Assembly: GCA_018287875.1 (NCBI GenBank)
Contig: JAGVVL010000001.1
Location: 2,108,001-2,172,000, forward strand
Reading direction: 5' to 3'
DNA from: Nigrospora sphaerica
Taxonomy: Eukaryota; Ascomycota; Sordariomycetes; Amphisphaeriales; Apiosporaceae
Length of the DNA stretch: 64,000 nucleotides
The notes below the pieces were generated by a model, which was not told the origin of the DNA, did not search any database, and saw nothing but the letters and a program-made list of their open reading frames with translations. Below are positions 46,207 through 55,471 of this stretch, piece after piece (within the stretch, counting starts at the first letter, position 1; each line of letters begins with the position of its first letter). A program made the position numbers and the translations under genes.

Positions 46207-46587
46207 ATGATTCTTCTGATCGCCTACCTATTCGTTGACGTAACGCAGATCCAAGTGCTGCGCTTCTTATCCAACGGGCTCAGAAAGCCCTCCACCCGGG
46301 CATACACTTTGTCTTTGGGTCACGGTATCAGCAAGTACCCGAGCGTTGAGGAGAAGGTAATCTTCGCTTCCCAGAGCGTGTACGCTGTGCTCATGTCGTG
46401 TTATAGCCTCTCCGAGAACGGCAGCGGCAGCGGTGGCCACCCGGCCTCTCAGCTATGGTTCGATTCGACGGTTTGCGGCGTGCCCGCCGTGGATGTGTAT
46501 CCGACTATCGCGTCGGCCGCCGCCGACATCCTCTACGCCCCTTCAAGTCTGGTCGTCCGACGGGATGTTCGGCCGAGACGGGCGTAG
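46207..46587 (+). CDS. Doubtful hypothetical ORF
   Basis: This is a 126-codon ORF from ATG with a hydrophobic N-terminus (MILLIAYLFVDVTQIQVLRF) and a second half with plausible composition (SVYAVLMSCYSLSENGSGSG). No family is recognised. It could be an exon fragment of a decayed gene or a chance ORF. Confidence 0.25.
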   Translation: MILLIAYLFVDVTQIQVLRFLSNGLRKPSTRAYTLSLGHGISKYPSVEEKVIFASQSVYAVLMSCYSLSENGSGSGGHPASQLWFDSTVCGVPAVDVYPTIASAAADILYAPSSLVVRRDVRPRRA

Positions 46588-47425
46588 AGGACTATGTTCG
46601 CGAGCCCTGAGGCGCGAGAACCCCTCCCCCCCCCCCCCGGCCGGGAGCCGACGTGCTACATCTCGGGCCGGCAGGGCTCGGGTCTCGCATTCGCGTAGTT
46701 CGCACGATGTAAGCCGCGTTCTGTTGACCCGGCGACCCCTACGCTCACAATGCTGCAGGTCGCAGCGCCTTGGCGTCGCAAGAGTTTCGTCGGTCGTAGC
46801 CTTCTCCAACATCGTCACGACCAGACAGCGAAGGCCAAGGGTCAAGGGGTAGGGCAACCGCGCTTTTCAGAGGGTGAAAAGGACGTTATAAAATCTTCGC
46901 CCACGTGTGCTTGCCTTGGCATTTCGTAGCCAACGAGCCAGTCCAAATATCGCATCGAGCTTGAGTACTTGGAACGCTTTACTTGTACTCTGTTCTCCTA
47001 AGCGGGGCTGTGTTTATCTACATCGAATACATGCAAATACTAGTGAAAACTCACCTCTTAAATACTCAGCCTACTCGGGTGCCCGCATGTGTCGAAAACC
47101 GGTGCTTAATAGTCGTCATCATTTACTTGTAAGTCGGCAGTCGTACAGTATGCACCCCGCAAACGGGCATCGTTTACGCACCGTAGGACCCACCCACCCG
47201 CTCACGGTTCTCACGACGTAGCCGACTCGACACTGACGCTCACTTACTGGTCAACATCACCATTGCACTACAGATTCACTCCGTGATCCAGTCGGAACCG
47301 ACAGATTATCACGCCCGCGGAGAAAGAGCAACGGAAAAATAAGAGAAGAAAGATAAGGCTGACCGTTTGCGAGGCGAAAGGAGACGAGGGATAAACGACG
47401 GGAAATTAAAAAGAAAAAAAAAGCC

Positions 47426-47756
47426 ATGCGGCCCGCGACCCGCCTCCTCGCCTCGGCCTCGACGGCCGTGCCGGCGCCGTCGGCGGCGGCGGCCGGCCTC
47501 ACCAAGCCCATGCTGGCGCTGCTGCCGCCCGTACCGCTGTACCGGCGGCTGCTGCGCGCGCACCGCCGCCACCTGCCCGCCGAGATGCGCCTGCTGGGCG
47601 ACGAGTACGTCAAGGCCGAGTTCCGCGCCCACCGTAACGTCGAGAACCCCGTGCATCTGGTAAGCCTGCCCCCATCTCTCCCCGCTCTTGCCCTTTTTTT
47701 CCCCTTGCCCAGCCCCCCCGCCGTCCTCTCCCGTTTGCCTTTCGAAGGAATGAAAG

Positions 47757-47796
<40 letters not shown>

Positions 47797-48269
47797 TGTC
47801 GCCTTTCGCCTTCTATTGGGGGCCTGGGTTTGGTGGTCTGGGACAGTCGGTTATAGTAACACACGGTCACGACAGGTCGGATTCCTCACCGAGTGGCAGC
47901 TCTACGCCCAGAAGATCGAGGGTGACGCCTGGAAGGGCGAGAAGCTGGACAAGTCCAAGCTTGAGAAAATGAGCGGTTCGTCTCCCCCCTCCCTCGATCA
48001 TCCTCCCTTCCTTTCCGGGCTTTCTGTCTGCCTAGCCCCCAAGCGGAAGGGGCGCGCGTGCCTGTTCCATCCGCTTCCCCCCCCCCTCCCTTTTCTCGTC
48101 CCACACTCCACCCTCGTCAAAAACGCCGGGGGACCCGGACGCAAGGATGACGACGAAGAGACTCGCTGACGCCGCCGCCGCCGCCGCAGACGAGCAGATG
48201 GGCCAGCTGTACGAGCTCATGACGGCCATCCGGAAGCGGGACCTGGAAGGAGGAGACGGGGATGCGTAG
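47426..48269 (+). CDS. sdh7: Succinate dehydrogenase assembly factor Sdh7/SDHAF3 (LYR protein)
   Basis: This is a 137-residue mitochondrial matrix protein of the LYR family (Acn9/Sdh7/SDHAF3). It helps mature the iron-sulfur subunit of succinate dehydrogenase. Three exons are 47426-47659, 47876-47975 and 48190-48269, with introns of 216 and 214 nt. The N-terminus MRPATRLLASASTAVPAP is Arg/Ser/Ala-rich and looks like a mitochondrial presequence. The LYR motif is visible in PVPLYRRLLRAHRRHLP. The conserved core continues with LLGDEYVKAEFRAHRNVENP and, across intron 1, VGFLTEWQLYAQKI. Both introns are longer than most here, and the first contains a GA microsatellite. It is convergent with dhr2. 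Confidence 0.93.
47759..47793. repeat. (GA)n microsatellite in sdh7 intron 1
   Basis: About 17 GA units inside the first intron of sdh7, between donor 47660 and acceptor 47875. Confidence 0.95.
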
Positions 48270-48905
48270 GCGGGCGACGGAATGGGCCCCCTTCGGCCCT
48301 TTGTGTCGTTACGTATTTACACTATTGTCTCCATTTCTCCTGTACACCGGCCCGGCGTCTCGGGAGGCCATCGGGCGTGGTGCGTGATGCAACTTCCCCT
48401 ACTCAAGGGCCGCTATTATTCGGAGCGCCGTGGCGGTCGTGTGTGCCCCTAGGGACGGACGGGCAGACGAAGGTCGCCTACGCAGTCTGCGTTGATAAAG
48501 GGCGTCGGCTATCTTTGTAGGCTGACGTTGTAGAGGGCGGAGCGAGCTGTGGAGGATCATGGGCCATATAACCCCGCAAGGCGGATCATACAGGGAGACA
48601 GGGAGTTCGGCGGACGTGCGGACCGCAATAATCTGTCGAAGTTGAAAGGCAGTATCGCGTTTCAACCAGAAGCGTCGTCACACATGGCGTTGGCAGGCCG
48701 ACCGCAGGCGCTTCTGGCCGCGCATCTGTACTACAGTTAAGCGATGGCACCTTCGTCATTGTTCTAGTGGTAACGTGGTTCTATTAGGCAGGGTCGCGGT
48801 TGAGCAGTGCAATGAACAACGTCCGACTTCATACGTGTACGCCTCCCTGTCGACTATCTTTATTCCCTTCAGAAAGGGGGAATGGGGTTGTCCACAAACT
48901 ACGAC
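48270..48905. other. Convergent intergenic region of sdh7 and dhr2
   Basis: This is the 3' flank of both genes. No gene is recognised. A partial tRNA A-box look-alike near 48775 was examined and rejected. Confidence 0.5.
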
Positions 48906-51215
48906 TCAGCCGCCCAGCGCCTTGACGATCCAGTCGGCCTGGACGGCGCTGACTTTCTTGGCGTAGTTCTTTTGGGTGAAGACGTGCTCGAGGAACATGA
49001 TGGCCTCCTTCTTCTGGCCGTGTAAGACGCTCGAGGGGTGGATGGCGACGACGTGCTTGCCCTGCGTCGTCACGTAGCTGCCATCGGGCGCCAGCAGCGC
49101 GCACTTGGTGACGAATCCCGTGAGGAAGCACTGGAGCAGCGTCTCGGCGCGCTCGGGCGACAGCGGCTCGAAGGGCTGCGGGTCCGGCGGCGGCCGGTCC
49201 GTCATCAGTTTCTCGCGGAAGCACAAGCTGCGCAGCTGGTTGCGGATGTTGAGCGCCTGGCGCATTGTGCGTACGTTGACTTTCCGTTGCTTGCACCACG
49301 CGACACGGTCCGCGTGCTCGGCCGTGTAGCGCTGCATGGCCGTCAGGTACGTCAAAATGTCGCCCTCGCGCCGGTACAGCTCTTTCCGTAGCTCCTCGAC
49401 GTCCTCCGTCTCCTCCTGCATCTGCAGCTGGTGGAAGATGTTCTCGCCCGCCGTGATACAGGCAATGACGTCGATGACCTCGAGGAGGCAGTCATACTGC
49501 GGCTGAGAGGCCGCTAGGAGCACGCGGCCGTAGGGCGCCGACACGGGGAACATGGCAATTTTTCGCCCAATGTCCGTGATGCTGCCGTCATCCGCGATGG
49601 CGTCCAGGAAATGCAGATGCACGAGTGCTTTCTCGACCGAATCCGTGTCGGGAAAGTCCATCAACGGAAACGAAAACACATCGTTAATGCCACGGGCCTT
49701 CATCGTCAGTATGGCACCGAGAACATCGTTCCGTAATATTTCGGGCAAGTCGGCCTCGTCCAGCGACTCGTACGCCTCGGCCGTGAAGAGCCGGAAACAC
49801 TTACCCGGACCTTCACGACCAGCACGACCCGTCCGTTGCAGAGCCGAGGACTTGGAGATGGGTTTGGCCAGCAGAGATTCCATACCGAGTCGGGACCGGA
49901 ATTGCTTGACTTTGGCCTTGCCCGAATCGATTACATAGCGAACTCCCGGAACGGTGACGGACGTCTCGGCAATGTTGGTGGACAAAATCACCTTTCGCGT
50001 AAATTTGGGCGCCGGCTGGAAGGCGGCTTGTTGGGCCTGTATGGAAAGCTGACCATAAAGCGGGCAGGGGAGGATCTTGGGTACATTGGAGGCCAGGCCG
50101 GCACTGTACTCTTCGATCTGGCGTTGCGCAGCCTCGATCTCTTCCTGGCCCGTGAAAAACGCCAGGACGTCGCCCGGGAGCGGCTCCTGCTCGTGGATGG
50201 CCGTGATCTGCCTGAACATGGCATCTCGAATGTCGGGGACGGGCTTGTCCGTGTGTTTGACTTCCACGGGGTATTGGCGGCCCTTGATGCGCATCAGCTG
50301 CACGTGCTGCTTTAACTTGGACCCTTCGGCGGTCGGCGAAGTGAAGAAGTCCTGGATCCGCTCGACGTCGGCCGTGGCACTCATGATGACAACCTTGAGA
50401 GGGATACCGCCCCGGCCGGCCCTGTCGCTCGTGACGATCTGCTTTAAGAAGCCGGCGATCAGGTCCACATCCACGCTTCGCTCGTGGATCTCGTCCACTA
50501 CCACGGCGCTGTACTGCCTCAGGTGAGGATCCCGCAGCAGCTCCTGCAGCAGCATACCCTCGGTCAGGAACTTGACCTTGGCGCCTTTGGGCACGTTGTG
50601 GTCGAAGCGCACCGAGTAACCGACGGAGCCCTCGCGCACGCCGGGTGTGAGCGGCGTGCCCATCTCTCGCGCGACGCGGTTGGCCAACGTGGTCGCCGCC
50701 ACTCGCCGCGGCTGGGTGATGGCGATGACGCCTCCGACGTTCACGGGGTCCGTCTGCCCCGGGACCTTGGCCTTGACGCGCCGGCACCAGGGCTCCTCGC
50801 AGAGGAATTGTGGCACCTGGGTACTCTTTCCGGAACCTGTCTCGCCCACGATGAGCAACACATCCTCGTCCTTTCGGATGCTCGAGGTGATCTCTTCCCT
50901 GTGCGCCCAGATCGGCAGTGCCCGACGAGCCTTCAGCATGGGGGTTTCAGGCTGTAGCCTGCCATTCTGTTTTCCCTGCCCCGTCCGCGGCTTCTTCTGG
51001 GAGGCGGCATGTGTGCGGGCCGGCTGCTCCTGTTGCGCATCAGGCTGTTTCTCCGCTGGTGGCGGCGGCGGCGGCGCTTGCGACTGGGCCTTGTCCGATC
51101 CTTGGTTTTTGAACTTGTCCAGTCCCAGGTCAACAAGCTTGTTGCCTATCTTGATGAGGTTGGACGAGCCGCCCTGGGCCTGTTTCCGCCGCTTGGACGG
51201 TCGCTCATCTGCCAT
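48906..51215 (-). CDS. dhr2: DEAH/RHA-family RNA helicase Dhr2
   Basis: This is an intronless 769-residue DEAH/RHA helicase. It is most like Dhr2, a nucleolar helicase needed for 18S rRNA processing and small-subunit assembly. Motif I is GETGSGKSTQVPQ, Ia is ITQPRRVAATT, motif II reads VVVDEIHERS (DEIH rather than DEAH), motif III is MSATAD, motif V is STNIAETSVTVPGVRYVID, and motif VI is QRTGRAGREGPGKCF. Winged-helix, ratchet and OB-type C-terminal domains follow (for example GKHVVAIHPSSVL near the end). The N-terminal 95 residues are basic and Gln/Pro-rich, starting with a KRRK nuclear-localisation-like patch. DHX40 is the alternative assignment within the same superfamily, but length and N-terminus fit Dhr2. 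Confidence 0.85.
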   Translation of the reverse strand: MADERPSKRRKQAQGGSSNLIKIGNKLVDLGLDKFKNQGSDKAQSQAPPPPPPAEKQPDAQQEQPARTHAASQKKPRTGQGKQNGRLQPETPMLKARRALPIWAHREEITSSIRKDEDVLLIVGETGSGKSTQVPQFLCEEPWCRRVKAKVPGQTDPVNVGGVIAITQPRRVAATTLANRVAREMGTPLTPGVREGSVGYSVRFDHNVPKGAKVKFLTEGMLLQELLRDPHLRQYSAVVVDEIHERSVDVDLIAGFLKQIVTSDRAGRGGIPLKVVIMSATADVERIQDFFTSPTAEGSKLKQHVQLMRIKGRQYPVEVKHTDKPVPDIRDAMFRQITAIHEQEPLPGDVLAFFTGQEEIEAAQRQIEEYSAGLASNVPKILPCPLYGQLSIQAQQAAFQPAPKFTRKVILSTNIAETSVTVPGVRYVIDSGKAKVKQFRSRLGMESLLAKPISKSSALQRTGRAGREGPGKCFRLFTAEAYESLDEADLPEILRNDVLGAILTMKARGINDVFSFPLMDFPDTDSVEKALVHLHFLDAIADDGSITDIGRKIAMFPVSAPYGRVLLAASQPQYDCLLEVIDVIACITAGENIFHQLQMQEETEDVEELRKELYRREGDILTYLTAMQRYTAEHADRVAWCKQRKVNVRTMRQALNIRNQLRSLCFREKLMTDRPPPDPQPFEPLSPERAETLLQCFLTGFVTKCALLAPDGSYVTTQGKHVVAIHPSSVLHGQKKEAIMFLEHVFTQKNYAKKVSAVQADWIVKALGG

Positions 51216-52326
51216 GGCTGCTTCTGTTGGAACGGTGACAGTGTTTTACACAATCAGTAGCGATCTTAGAGGACCGATATATTTTGTAGGGCTGTGGATC
51301 CCGTTCGCCTGTTACAGCAAAAAGTTGCCTGCCCCACTTGGCGCCAGCTGCCGCTCCCGAAGGATGGGTAGATGGGGGGAAACCAGAAAATCGGCGCACG
51401 GCCGAAACACCGTCCTCCTATCCATGACTCCCTCCCTCTAATGAGCCCTGACCTCCTGGGGCCAACCCGATTTACGCGACCTCTATCTACAGCAGCGGTT
51501 GGCGGGACTCATCATGGCTTATATGAGGCCGTACTGCTGCTAAGTTTCGTACGGCACGATTGGGAACGTGTGTATGTACAGTCTTTTTTCCCTCATTCTC
51601 CGACCCACCGGGCCAGGGGCTCAAGAATGGGGAACCGATATATCACATGTACGATGTTAGGTGCTGCTCCGGAAACCTAGGTGCTCTGCACGGTACTTCG
51701 TGAAAGCGCCTTCATAGGTACGTCCACGTATCAACCTTCTTAACCTGACGCCATAGCACTATAATCAACCCACTTGCCCCCTGGTTTGGAGCTTTGGCCT
51801 GCCACATCGGATCCTGCCCCGCTTGTCGTCCTCTTGTCCCTTTGTCCAGACATGAACTGTTTCGTCCTCGTCCAATTGCTACACTTTTCGAGGAGAACCC
51901 CATAAGCCATCTTCGAAGTACCCGACGCAGGATACCAAGTCGATTGATTATATGCTATGCAACCAAGAACATCGCGAGAGACGCCGCAAAGTTAGGTGTT
52001 CATTGGGCTCGGCAACGCCGAAAAGAAGAGCTTAAAATCCATGCCTTCTCCTGCCCGCTAGGTGAACAGCACAAACCCACTTGATGAGGTGGCCGTGGCC
52101 CGAGCCTCGCCAGCCTCCCGTCGTGCGATTCTAGTCCCTAAAAAGGGGGCAGGGCCGTCTCGTATGCAAATAACTCACGATCGAGTAAAATCATCGAGGA
52201 AAAGAAGGCTCTGTTCATATCCAGAGCCAGCCACCCTAGCCGGAACGCCGCGTCGTGGAAATGCCATCAAACCACCCAACAAGCCCCAAACCCCGAAAGA
52301 CACATTTGGAAGCCATGCGAGGTTTC
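51216..52326. other. Intergenic region upstream of dhr2
   Basis: This region includes the dhr2 promoter and the 3' flank of sec9. An ATATATTTTG-type TATA-like stretch lies near 51277. No gene is recognised. Confidence 0.5.
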
Positions 52327-53612
52327 TTATCTGATTCGCTTCAATCTCTCCGTGTTGAGCTTCGCGGCCATGTCGACGGCATCGGTCTGCGTGTGTGTTA
52401 GAATAGTTCGCCCAGCGTGATCATGGGCACGAATTTACGTACCTTTTCGCCCAGCCTGTCAATGAGCTTGTTCTGGTCCTCAATCTCCCGGCCCATCAGC
52501 TTGGCTACACTGTTAAGTGTCGACACGTGGCCGGCAGTCCTGGCCATGGACTCCTCGATGCGGTTCTCGGCATCGTCGTCCTCGGAGTCGTCCTCGAAGG
52601 CGTACTTGGACTTTTCCGCGGCGCTGGCCCTCTGCCACTTGTCTGTACTTCGCTGGGCTTCGATTTCCTTGAAGCCGGCTTCCATCCGCGCATTGGATTG
52701 GAAGCCAGCGGCACGAGTCGTCTCCCGCAAATTCTTGTCGGCCTGGTGCTGCTCCATGATCATCCTCTCCTGCTCGGCAGTCCTCTTCTTGGCTGTGAAG
52801 GGGTTGTTGACGTGCACGGCGAACATGCTGCGGTTCATGCTCTTCAACTTCTTCGTCTTGCCATCAGCCTCGCGGGTCGAGAGGCTGGCCTTGTCCAAAA
52901 GGTTCTCCGTGTTGTTCATCCTCTCGTGCTGCGCGCCCAGTCTCGCGTAGGTGCCCAGCGCCGTCTCGACAGCCGCAGCAGCAATGCGTTCCGAGTTCTC
53001 GGCCGTGTTCGCCGAGGCCAGCTTAGTCTCCTTGATCTGGCGTTTGATATCGTCGACCTCCTCCTCTTCCTGCTCTTCGGCCGTCAGTTCGCGCTGCGCC
53101 CCGTAGCCGCCGTAGCTTGACGAGCCGCCGTAGGTTCCGCTGGAGGGGTTTGCCGCCGGCTGCTGCTGCTGCTTCTGGTCGTAGCGTTCCCGGGCTCCTC
53201 CAAACAAGGCATCGCGGTTGTCGTCTTGGTCGGCTCCACCAAGTCCACCGTAGCCGCCCGGGCCCCGGGTGCTTTTCTTCTCGTATCCCGAGTTGTCGTA
53301 GCGGGAGCTTCCGTAGCCACCCGATGCGCCGTACTTGTCGCTGCCGTAGCCGCCGCCGCCGTTGTAGGGAGGCGGGGCCGTCTCGTTCGACGCGTCGCTA
53401 CCGCCGCGGTTCATGGGCGCACCACCACGGGGACCGCTGGGGAGACCTCCGGCAGCGGAGCCGCCGTGGGGTCCATTGATGGAAGCGTTCTGGTATTGCT
53501 TGTAGGTCGCCTGGGCGGTGGTCATGGGTTTTGCGTAGGGGTCCTCGCCGCCCTGGGCGTAAGGGTTGGAGCCCTTATCATCGCTGCCCTTTTTGAAAGA
53601 GAATCTGCCCAT
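52327..53612 (-). CDS. sec9: Plasma-membrane t-SNARE Sec9 (SNAP-25 family)
   Basis: This is a 409-residue Qb/Qc SNARE that acts with syntaxin-type Sso1 and synaptobrevin-type Snc1 in exocytosis at the plasma membrane. Exons on the minus strand are 53612-52443 and 52386-52327, with a 57-nt intron inside the second SNARE helix. The N-terminal 170 residues are Gly/Tyr/Ser/Pro-rich and disordered. The Qb helix begins near EVDDIKRQIKETKLASANTA with its zero-layer Gln in LGAQHERMNN. The Qc helix covers about residues 345-405 with the zero-layer Gln in IEDQNKLIDRLGEK. The small second exon completes it (KLNTERLKRIR). The linker contains NNPFTAKKR. As in yeast Sec9 there is no palmitoylated cysteine cluster. 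Reading through the intron would truncate the helix with unrelated residues. Confidence 0.93.
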
Positions 53613-55471
53613 GGTCTAAGTCTGGGGCTGTAAGTTCGGATGGGAGAGAGAGCAAAATGAATGAAAAGAGGAAACGATGCTGTTGCGCGGATAGGTACGG
53701 GGAGATTCGTAGTGGTAAGAATAGATAGATGCCGTTGGGTCGCGGAGAGACGGTAAAGCGAGGGGTGGCCTAGTTTTAAACAATAGTGGATTTATGGGGG
53801 GTCTTGGGGGGGGGGAAGGTACATGTTGTCGTAGGCCCGTTTCAGAGGCGTGCGTTTGGGGGCAGCATGGACGCGCTGGCGATCGACAGGCGAGCTAATG
53901 GATGGGCTCAAACGGTCTTTCAGCGTCGGTCCAGGGTCCTCTCCTGCACGTTGGGCATCCCCTTTTTTTGGTCTGCGTCCAGGGCAGATGGGCTGGGGGA
54001 CCCAGCACGATGAGATGGATCCCTCCCATGCGATGGAGCCGGTGCTGAACCGACCGGTGGCGGAGGAATAGACCGGCATTTACTGCAGGCTGCAGGCCGC
54101 AGCCCAGCAGCTAAGCCGTGGGCGACTCGTCAGATTCTTTCCTTGGGGAGAGGTACGAATGCGTATGTCGTTTCGGCGCAACGGTGGCAATGGCGCAGCC
54201 TTTGTGTCTGGTGTGGCCAGACCCCGTTCATCCAGACGCACTCAAGCCGGGCGCTCAGCCCCTGGGTGTCCTGGCAAGCCCTTGGTAGCTCAGACCTAGT
54301 CATGGGAAGACACCGCGGCGAGGAACCTGTAAGGTAGGTTAGTAGGTATCCCGATCCTCGTGACGGGAGATGGTTCTCCACTACAGTGGGCATCGACGTA
54401 TTTGGAACGCATTCCCAGCGTCCCAACTAGCCAACCACGAAGTGCATAGCCGCAACGGTGACCGCTAGCATCAGGCAGTAAGTTTGAGGTGAATGCATTT
54501 GCATGTACACAGATAAAAGCTGCTCTCAACGGTTGCAACCTGGGGAGCACGTAGTTAATTGGAAACTGGGGGCGCTTTGCTGTGTAGTGCTGCCGAAACC
54601 GAACATTGAATGTTTGCAGAGACTTACCCCCCCCTTATAAAGCATGGAACCCATACATGACGATCCATACCAACATACCTACGACCTAAGACACCGGGCT
54701 ACTAATGTACGGACCCGGGTACGGAGTAGGTGCTTGCATACCGCCACGCCAGCCTGCGACTAATAATAGGTATGTACATGTAGGTAAAGTACCTAGCATA
54801 CAGATCTGCCTTACCGAGGTAGTTCTGCGAGAGTTGGGGGGAAGAATCCGCGTTGCGAGGATTCCAGAATGCTTCGAGAGTGATGCAGTTCGCGCATCGG
54901 GAAAGATGCGAGGTTCCCCTGACGAGCGGCGGTATAGATCGGAGGCCTGACTCCCCCACGTTGTTGCGTTTCTCCCTAGCCATGCCACACATTGGACGCT
55001 GCACGCGCAGCTCCCGTCTCGTCTCGCCTTGGCTCACAACCAGGTACATACCTCGTACCAATTGGGCCAGCAGAGCCAGCAGAGCCAACGGCCGCATCCA
55101 CCACGCCTCTCGACTGGCCTCATTAGCACCCACTCTTCCTCTGCATGCAACTCGTCGCGGCTTGACAACCGACGACAGCCTCCTTACACCGTACGAATAG
55201 GTACATGGGGAACCTATGGCCAGTCCCTAGATTCCCGCTTGGTTCTCAACGGAGATGTTCCTATGTGTCTCCCTGCCTCAGCTACCGCCCCCACTGATCC
55301 CAGCAAGACGGCTGTTCGCCTCCTTATCATAAGAGTCATACCGAGCATCGGAGCTTGGTACTTCAGTCGCCCAGCTGACAGCCACACCTAATATCTATGC
55401 AGAATCTCCCCTGAGGGGCGACCGCCAGCGAAACACGACATATGCGTAAAGAGCTTCCTTAGAAACCAGCT
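53613..55471. other. Divergent intergenic region of sec9 and the GTPBP-like gene
   Basis: These 1.9 kb carry both promoters. TAGGTA/TACCTA motifs are dense at 54327-54345 and 54676-54800. No coding sequence is recognised. Confidence 0.5.

Larger units (their letters stand above)
41288..47425. other. 6-kb region without a recognised gene
   Basis: This stretch lies between the transposon and sdh7. It has a dense TAGGTA/TACCTA cluster at 41302-41352, an AC-rich repeat at 43899-43940, an 18-G run at 44880-44897 and a 13-C run at 46626-46638. Two weak ORFs are listed separately. No other coding signal was recognised on either strand. Confidence 0.5.

Noticed and set aside
45885..46238. Overlapping open frames on both strands, one with an ASKGG string reminiscent of short-chain dehydrogenases
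   Set aside because: No Rossmann GxxxGxG, no YxxxK context and no continuation on either side.
46680..46790. Minus-strand motif ACAGAACGCGGCTTA resembling the conserved 3' region of RNase P RNA
   Set aside because: The other conserved RNase P elements were not found upstream on that strand, and the match is short. An Infernal search with the nuclear RNase P model would settle it.
48765..48830. tRNA A-box-like sequence TTCTAGTGGTAA
   Set aside because: No B-box (GGTTCGANTCC) at the right distance and no acceptor stem. At most a relic.
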